A stretch of 64,000 nt of DNA from Lumbricus rubellus. Its lineage: Eukaryota > Annelida > Clitellata > Crassiclitellata > Lumbricidae. The stretch lies in NCBI GenBank assembly GCA_945859605.1, contig OX243817.1, positions 26,468,843 to 26,532,842 on the forward strand, written 5' to 3'. The translations under genes and the position numbers were made by a program. Position 1 is the first letter of the stretch, and each line of letters starts with the position of its first letter. Below, one piece after another: positions 57,153-64,000 of the stretch. The notes under the pieces were generated by a model. The model ran no database searches and was not told where the DNA came from. It saw only the letters and a program-made list of their open reading frames with translations.

Positions 57153-58701
57153 GGGGAAAGTATGCACCCTTGATCCTAATGCACCCTTGATCCTAATAAG
57201 TTTTCTCCGTACTTACTTACTTAATATCGCGGAGCAGGGAACCAGACTATTACATATACGCATTCAACATCCACAGCTGTGTTTCAGAAAGTAAACAAGG
57301 CGTGGTTTTATTTTTATAGCAAAAGTTTGATTTTGGACGTGAAAAGTAAATTTTTGACCATTTTGACGAACCTCATAGTTTCGATATTTGTGCTAGGTGA
57401 GTAACGTCTTTGGTGTCGTTTTGCATATAATTCTTTTAAGTATCGTTCGAACAATTTTGCGTGGTTGCAGATGATGTCTAGAAAAAGTTATGATGCATTT
57501 TGTGAACATGGTGGTGTGTTGCACCCTTGATCCCTATGTGCGTATGCACCCTTGATCCTATGGGATCAAGGGTGCATTGATCATGGGATCATGGGTGCAT
57601 AATAATAATGCATAGAAAAATTATTTATTGCTCATTTCTGCTAAACTGTTAAAAGCTAAGCTGATGCTTTTTAGACTTGGCCTACAGTAAAAAATAGAAT
57701 AAAATATAAGTTATTAACATAATTTGTACTTATTGTTGCAGCACCTGAAAATGGTTTAACACAAAAAGCGTAAGACAGATAGGCCACCAAGAGGTCAGAT
57801 GTCAGAAGTAGACATGCAGGCAGCTGTGGCAGAAGTCCTCGAAGGCCAAACAGTCTATGGTGTTGCAAAGAGGACTGGAATCAATTTAATGACCTTGAAG
57901 AGATAATTATGTGCGGAAGACAAAAGTGAACCCTGCTTCTGAAGACTGAGAAGTGGACGTCACCTATCTTGACAAAAAGGCATCCAAGTTTGATCGGCAT
58001 GAACTGGACAGATTTGTTATCCCTGAGAACTCGAGATCCTATCTGATTCCACTTGAAGATATCATAATTAAGAAACTTCCTGATCCGATCATAAAGTGCA
58101 TTGGTCGACAGATCACATTTCCATTCTCGGTCACTGATTTTAACTTGGGTTAATGTTTGAATATTCATGCATGTCCAATGTTGATTTTCAACTTGTTTAA
58201 GCTTTAGATTTTATTGTCTTCAGTAAACCTAGGTTTTTATAGCCTACAAGTAACTGTTAATGTTTGACTGCTAATTAGCTGTTTAAAGAATTGTTTGCCC
58301 GTGCATGTTAAGTATTGCATGTCGGTAATGTCATCTTGTTTACTAGAATAAAGTCTAATTTACTTTTCTTTTGTATTCAACATTAAAATATTATATGCAA
58401 ATGGCAAAGCATATTTGTTTACTTAAACCAGCACTGGAATCAAGAGAACACACATAGGATCAAGGGTGCATGCATATGGGATCAAGGGTGCATACATGTA
58501 TGCACCCTTGATCCCATATGGGTACCCTTCGTTTTTGTCATATAACATTTAAACGTGATGGAATAACAAAACAATAAATGCAACCTTACATTGGAAATAA
58601 AATTGTCTATTACATACATTCGAGCCAAATTTAAAAATGTTTAAAAAATCTTAGTAAATGAGAAAAATAGCAAAATAGGATCAAGGGTGCATACTCTCCC
58701 C
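57153..58701. mobile_element. psq/pogo-like DNA transposon remnant with repeated subterminal motif
   Basis: Termini GGGGAAAGTATGCACCCTTG and complement of CAAGGGTGCATACTCTCCCC are inverted repeats of about 28 bp, with TA at both flanks (57151-57152 and 58702-58703). GCACCCTTGATCC or a close variant occurs ten times, in both orientations, in four clusters (57163-57192, 57525-57600, 58455-58515, 58677-58690). The interior has a broken frame with a psq-type helix-turn-helix. TA targets and a psq DNA-binding domain suit the pogo branch of Tc1/mariner. Confidence 0.85.
57757..58153 (+). pseudogene. psq-type HTH transposase fragment, broken
   Basis: The first frame (about 57760-57904) reads KRKTDRPPRGQMSEVDMQAA, then VAKRTGINLMTLKR, the usual pipsqueak/CENPB-N helix-turn-helix of pogo-type transposases and related host proteins. 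It is cut by a one-base frameshift after MTLKR and by a stop further on. A later open stretch (57953-58153) gives YLDKKASKFDRHELDRFVIP and ends PFSVTDFNLG, which I do not recognise. No DDE catalytic core is present. It is a remnant, not a functional gene. Confidence 0.72.
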
Positions 58702-60156
58702 TACTCAGTGCTAATGTAATATGAAAATTTCAGTACCATGCTGTGCATTCCTAAGCCATGACCTTATTATCACCACTTGATGGCCATTAATGTTTTGCCA
58801 ATCTTGAAAAGATAATACAGATGTCCATATGTGTACACTGATAAGATTCAACGTCATATGAAGTTATTCTGGTTACATTGTTCATCTAATATTTTATGCC
58901 ATATAAAACCATAATACTTAAGCCATATAAATCCATCAATATGCAAATATCTGCTCATTGCAATAGTAATTGTGAGCTTATAAACAGTCACTTCAAGGCA
59001 AACTCATCAAAAGGTGCTACCGGTCAGATGTCCCAGAACAAGTGGTAAACAGTAAGGCCTTCAAGTGTTTGCAGAAAATAAACCTTGCAAAGGCCTGCAA
59101 CCAGGGCAGTGAATATAAACCACACTCTCAGGATGACTTGCAAATTCTGACATGAGCCCTCGGATGACTTGCAAATTCTGACATTTTCAAAACTACAATT
59201 GAAAAGCATTATGGTATGGGGAGGCAAGTCCAGCAAATCAGTCCAGGGACCATCTCACAAATTCACAATTGATGCCACCTGTCTCCATTTCATGTACAAA
59301 GGCCTTTTAAGCGACGTGCACGTGAACGTGCAGTAAAATTTTTTTATGTAGTACAAAACATCGTCTGCTGTTGTTCCTTACTCAGTTATTTTTCTTTTTC
59401 TATTTCATTCCGTTATAATTTCCATTTTCATTCCATGCACTCTTAGTAACGTTCGCCTATGCTTAATTCTCCCATATACATGCGAAGAGAGGAGCTGATC
59501 TGAATTTTAAAAGAATATTTTTACAGTGGAGCTTGAGAAAGAAGCAAGAGCCATTTAAAAGGAAACACCTTCAAAGCAAAAATCTCTAGGCATATAAAAA
59601 GTCATTCTGGCAAGTCAGGTAGTCTCTATAATGACCAAGTGTTGAAGCTGTAAAGGCAGAAGCTATTCCAATTACCCTCTTGAGACTATTTACCTAAACC
59701 ACACATCAACATAGGCACACATACCTGTCAGAATGTTAGAAGAAGAGAAGTGTAGCCTTTAGAACTAACCTAGAGAGAGACAGTCCTGGGTATAATAATA
59801 AAGTACTGACCACTTCAATTTTATTATTTAAACATGAGCCGTGGACTCAGAATTGCTTGAGACCTCCATGCATGAGCATATGATGGGGGTGTGGGGGGGG
59901 GTCATCACCCCAGTATATGTGCCCCAAGTTGTAGAGGTTAGTGGCAAGTGGCATATGTAGAGCTGGTGTGCTTCCTGCTGTTCCCAATGACAGTTAACAG
60001 CTCTAGTTGAGTGGGGTGTGGAGTTCAAGTTCAACAAACTTCTCGTGCTCTGCCATCGCTCATTGAAAGGTCATTGGTGAGCACTTAAAAAGGATCTAAG
60101 CAACAACCAGTATCAACACTGCTATTTAACCAAATAAAATAATTTAATATTAGTTG
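58702..60156. other. Probable KEAP1 intron or intergenic, no feature recognised
   Basis: AT-rich sequence with no domain-bearing frame. A 29-bp block containing GGATGACTTGCAAATTCTGA is duplicated in tandem at about 59131-59186. Confidence 0.4.
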
Positions 60157-60382
60157 TGGGGCATGGTGGTGTAGTCGGTATGTTCGTTGCCTTGCAGCTG
60201 GAAGGTTGCAGGTTCAAATCCATCTCAAGCCGCCACATAGAGACATTGATCAAGTCCTTCACTTGCAATTGCTCGGGCGCTTCAGCATGAAACTCCAATG
60301 CTGTAGTTGAGAGTGCCTCCGAGTAGATAGTTTGAAGGGGTGCTATAGAAATGGATAAATAAACAAACAAATAAATAAATAA
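60157..60382 (+). mobile_element. Full-length tRNA-derived SINE (reference copy)
   Basis: The head GGGGCATGGTGGTGTAGTCG contains box A (TGGTGTAGTCGG, 60167-60178) and box B is GGTTCAAATCC (60211-60221), the spacing of an internal Pol III promoter. A unique body follows (GTCCTTCACTTGCAATTGCT, CATGAAACTCC). The 3' end GAGTGCCTCCGAGTAGA...GAAGGGGTGCTATAGAAATG finishes in an A-rich ATAAATAAA tail. The 3' end resembles the local LINE tail. Confidence 0.9.
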
Positions 60383-61064
60383 GCAGAACTTATATAAAGA
60401 AACTATAATAGTGCACAATAAACTGTTCTTTGTAACGTGTTGTATTATTTTTACAAAAGTGAATTATACGAATACCAGGTAATTGAACTTTTGTCCTGGT
60501 AGGGTTGTTACAATGTTATGTAAGAAGCCAACAATCAGATCAATCGTCGTGTCACCACTTAAGAACAGCGAAAAAAACTCCGCACATCAGAGCAACACCG
60601 CGAACTTTATCTATCTTCGTTACACACTCAACTCAGCATGACTAAGAAGTTCAAAGTCAACATCTCATGTACATACATTAAACGACCCCAACTCAACAAT
60701 ACAACGCCTCCACGTTCATACAACACACGTGCTGCTCTCTGTCTCTGTCTCTATCTCTCTCCTTACACTCTGAGTTACTTCTAACTTCCCTGATGAAAAT
60801 CTAATCACAACACCGTGGAGAATGCAGTGCCCCAATGTATGTTCACGATCAATTGATTAGAAGTTTAAAGGGGCTTCATAAATGCTGAGATAATAAACAT
60901 ATGCTCGTTCCCGCAGGCCATAATAATAAGTACTGCTGGATGCCTTTCAATCGTCTGGTGCAAACAATTTCCTAAGACTCAACCCATCTGCATTTTGTTC
61001 TCAACAACAACTTATTGAGCTTAACTTTGTTGTCTTGCTGAGAACTTTCCTAGTGTAATGTAAT
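60383..61064. other. Repeat spacer, no gene seen
   Basis: AT-rich sequence between the SINE and the hAT element. It contains a CTCTGTCTCTGTCTCTATCT tract near 60735 and GTAATGTAATGTAATG adjacent to the hAT insertion. Confidence 0.4.
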
Positions 61065-61072
61065 GTAATGAC

Positions 61073-62129
61073 CAGTGATATTTTCGTTAACGAGAACTAA
61101 ATAAAAACTAAATTTTTTGGCGGAATCGTTAATAATAACGAAATCATAACTATAATTATTTCACTAACGAAAATAGAATTAAAACTATATTTAAAAGTAC
61201 CGAACTGAATAATAATAATAACTAAAATTATTAGCCAAACGAAAATTGTTGAAAGTCGTGTAAATTTTTTTCGATCATGTTTTGGAATGCACTGGGTGAA
61301 CGCTCCGATGTCAAAAAACGCGCCCATTATCAACTTCCGCAATTCTATCAACTTCCGCTTCCTTTATTTCAGAAAAAGCAGCGAAGTGTGGTTGTTATTC
61401 ATACTGAAATATTTATTTTGTTTAGAAAGTAAATAATAATGAGTTCGCTTGCAAAATTGCTCGCTGGGCGAAAAAAGGATAGTCCGGTTTGGAAATTCTT
61501 CGTTTTTACGATGCTATAACAAATAAATCCAAATGTAAGGCTGCTGAGTTACCGGCAACATCGAACAATAATGACACTGGATCAGCTGAATCGATATATA
61601 ATGGATACTGACAATGTTGTGTGTGACAATGCACTTGACTTCTGGCAAGATAAAAAAAGTTGCTATAGCAAACTGTCCATGCTTGGTCAGGATTTGGTAA
61701 CTGCCTCAGCCTCTCAGGCATAGGCCTACGTTGAGCGGATTTTTTCAGTGTGCTGTATCCTCACTGCAGGTCGTCGCAACATAATTAGAAAATCTTTCGA
61801 GATGAGGGTCTTCCACAAATTAAATAACCATATTCTTGTTTAACTTCAGTTGCATTCTTCATTAATACTCTTCCAACACAGTGAACACACCACGTTAATT
61901 AAATATAGGCGTTCTTTTGTTCTGTAACTTCTGTTGTTTTCCTATGTATTGTATTAATTATGCAAACTGAACTTGAACTAAATAAAAACTAAAATTATTT
62001 TCATTGAACTGAATAATAATAAAAACTAAAATTATTTCATTAACTAAAATAGAATAATAATAATAAATAAAAAGTTAGAATAGAATAAAAATAATAACTA
62101 AAATTATTCCCTGAACTAAAATATCACTG
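61073..62129. mobile_element. Internally deleted hAT transposon with perfect 8-bp duplication
   Basis: Ends CAGTGATATTTTCGTTAACG and the complement of TGAACTAAAATATCACTG; identical GTAATGAC at 61065-61072 and 62130-62137. Both subterminal regions are rich in AATAATAACTAAAATTATT. The interior keeps the two coding extremes of a hAT transposase and lacks the DDE core. Confidence 0.93.
61441..61843 (+). pseudogene. hAT transposase ends: BED finger fused to dimerisation domain
   Basis: An ATG at 61441 begins MSSLAKLLAGRKKDSPVWKF, the start of a BED-type finger. About 90 bp later the sequence changes frame into LDQLNRYIMDTDNVV, ALDFWQDKKSCYSKLSML, then YVERIFSVCCILTAGRRN, the C-terminal hATC dimerisation region. 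A stop interrupts after TASASQA, before YVERIFS. The catalytic RNase H-like core between the two is gone, so this is a deletion derivative that autonomous relatives could mobilise in trans. Confidence 0.8.
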
Positions 62130-62137
62130 GTAATGAC

Positions 62138-63861
62138 GACAATTTCTATGGTGCCATAACAGCCACTTAGCCTTTCAAATCACAATGGCAACCTTACCTG
62201 CAGAGCTCCTATTCCCAGCTGAGATGGGTCAGAGCGATACAAAGTTATGCCTCATCTTCCACCTTCACTTCCATTGCTCATGTCTTCATTTCATCCCAAA
62301 TAGACAACAACTTTAGTTTCCTTTTCATAGGCTTTCGCAAAATCCGTCTTTCTCCTCTTCAAACAGCTCATTGAATGCTGAGCTGCAAGAGTGATATGCT
62401 CCTCACATATTTCTTATACACTATGTTTGACCACCTGCACTGGCTACCTCTCTCTTCACTCATATTCAACATATGGTCCATGCACTAATCCACCCATTTT
62501 CTTTTGACCCAACCCCTAAATACTTCTCTGGCCTCATCCACCTGTCGACCTCAGCCAACTCACTTCGACCCCATCCATCCACTGACTTGACCAATTTTAA
62601 CTCTTTTTGTCCAGTAGGCTACAGGGACAGCCTTACCCAAATCTTCATTGGATAAACACTCAAATCACTGGTCAGTGATTCATTCACAAGCAACCTTTGC
62701 TTTAATTGGCCCCAATTTGCAATTTACCTACCTCCACTTACAAGTTGTTCACTATCTCAAGCTGGATGCCTCCCTTCAGCGTTTTGCTGCTCAAAGAATG
62801 CCTCCAGTTTGTGTAGCAGTGTGAGTGGTGCTATATAAATCTACAAATACAGTGCAATGCCTTTTTCATCACAGACAAGTGTATATACTTGCAAATAAGA
62901 TCTAAATTATATGTAGTATGTTTATATTACAGAAGATTATTTTTTCATTCACATCAACTAATAATGGTCTAAATCACGATAAAATGTAGCTGCAAAAAAT
63001 TAATTGCATAAATGCCAAAAAACATTCTGATCCTACAGCCACATTGGTCTGCAATAGTCAATATAATCAGCCAATAAGACAGCAGCAATGCTTCAAAAGA
63101 CAATACATGAATCATTGAATCATCCACCAGTGATGCCCAATCACCTTCTCCCTACTGGCATGTTCATTGGACCATGTTACCTTCAATCATAACCATGTGC
63201 AGGATGCCGTAAGCATAACCATGTGCAGGATGCCGTGGCCACGCTCGTAAAAAAAGCCTTGGAGGTGCCTTGCCTTGACAAGTCAATTTATATGGTTATA
63301 TCATTTTATAAGAGAATAACAATAACAGAGACTTGCAAAAAAGGTGCAGCAATGGCTTCATGAGTTATTGAAAGACGATGAAATAATCTTCTGAGTGCTC
63401 ACTGAAACAATACACTGAAATTTCACAGAACTTGCAACTCTCCTCTGAATGATATAATCATTTGTGTTTACAATTGATATGAATACTACCAGTAATTCTA
63501 TTAGATAAATAAACAAAATTACACAACGTCTCTGTGCGTCATTTTCACTTTGAAGCTCTCAAAATTTGAAGTCAACGTAAGAGTAATAAGAAAATCGATC
63601 ATTGAAACGATTCAATATGAAAGAAGCAACACAGCTGTGCACAACTGTTGAACAGAAGAACCGAAGTCTACGTTGGAATCAATTAGAAGTATAACATCTG
63701 CTTTGAGAAAGACAGAGATTCAACATGTAGACAAAGACTCAGAGCAACAGAGAGAGAAACATCGAAACAAGTACACATCATGACAGGCAGAGAGAGAAAG
63801 ACAGACACACAGCCTCACAGACAGACCAGACAGTCATTAAAAAGCATTAGAAAGCAATCAA
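62138..63861. other. LINE debris and unannotated sequence
   Basis: The first part is a diverged LINE (62230-62860). Beyond it no gene is seen. The last 200 bases are purine-rich, with AGAGAGAAAGACAGACACAC-type tracts near 63740-63830. Confidence 0.45.
62230..62860 (+). mobile_element. Diverged copy of the 4085-4959 LINE family
   Basis: Translated pieces follow the same order as the better copy: SSTFTSIAHVFISSQIDN, IGFRKIRLSPLQT, MFDHLHWLPLSS, PKYFSGLIHLS, with frameshifts between them. The 3' end GAGTGGTGCTATATAAATCT then ACAAATACAGTGCAATG matches the family tail. Confidence 0.72.
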
Positions 63862-63990
63862 GGGGGGGAAGGGGAAGGCAATGGCAAACAACCCCTTATC
63901 TACTGCCAAGAAAATAGTCATGATGTATGCTAAGAGGAGAGGATACATCATGACTATCGCCAGAGCTCCAAGAGCTGACGGCACCAGGTG
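63862..63990 (+). mobile_element. RTE/BovB-type retroelement 3' tail
   Basis: GAAGGCAATGGCAAACAACC, CTACTGCCAAGAAAAT, then GAGCTGACGGCACCA follow the layout of the 3' tail of RTE/BovB LINEs and SINEs that borrow it (GGCAATGGCAAACCAC, TTGCC.AGAAAA, GACTTGACGGCAC). A perfect 15-bp inverted repeat lies inside (63914-63928 with 63943-63957). Confidence 0.55.
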
Positions 63991-64000
63991 ACCAGGTGAG

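Noticed and set aside
60157..60230. A functional tRNA gene
   Set aside because: Box A and B are present but the sequence does not fold into a cloverleaf with an acceptor stem; it is the head of a SINE found in several copies.

Overview
The window is animal nuclear DNA: AT-rich, with intron-bearing genes and dense transposons. Gene content (KEAP1, DHCR24, ZC3H3, a TRIM with a propeller-like C-terminus, a zyxin-family LIM protein) points to a bilaterian. The mix of hAT, Tc1/mariner, MULE-like, ISL2EU-like, pogo/psq-like and LINE/SINE repeats, and the excess of the palindrome TAGGCCTA, fit a marine invertebrate, possibly a non-vertebrate deuterostome. I cannot name the species.

Six host genes are supported. 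(1) 1010-2403 (-): first large coding exon of a zyxin/LPP-type LIM protein; its LIM exons lie off the left edge. (2) 11794-17203 (-): complete three-exon RING/B-box/coiled-coil TRIM protein, 796 aa. (3) 19357-28294 (+): ZC3H3 with five CCCH fingers, ten coding exons located, one junction unresolved. (4) 29300-44222 (-): complete DHCR24 (delta24-sterol reductase), eight exons, 522 aa, convergent with ZC3H3. (5) 47117-50601 (+): single-domain SCP2-like lipid carrier ending in the peroxisomal signal SKL, head-to-head with DHCR24. (6) 54191-55734 (-): last three kelch-blade exons of KEAP1; its BTB and earlier kelch exons are not seen and probably lie beyond the right edge.

Most remaining DNA is mobile. 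I could fix the ends of many elements from terminal inverted repeats plus target duplications: a MULE-like fold-back (3024-3651, 9-bp duplication), a decayed THAP/DDE transposon (6071-9943), hAT-type elements (10539-10882, 27495-27864, 33574-35519, 41253-42301, 61073-62129; 8-bp duplications), a small hAT-like MITE family found only in DHCR24 introns, a fold-back with arrays of 15-bp units at both ends (45482-46092), a Tc1-derived fold-back (47844-49047), and a psq/pogo-like element with ten subterminal 13-bp motifs (57153-58701). A tRNA-derived SINE shares a 3' tail with a LINE that is also present.

Functionally, DHCR24 (last reductive step to cholesterol-type sterols) and the peroxisomal SCP2-like carrier form a divergent lipid-related pair; whether they share regulation is inference. 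The best structural leads are the 15-bp-array fold-back, the psq element with repeated subterminal sites, two probable GC-AG introns in adjacent genes, and the SINE/LINE tail sharing. I found no CRISPR array, operon, rRNA or conventional tRNA gene.
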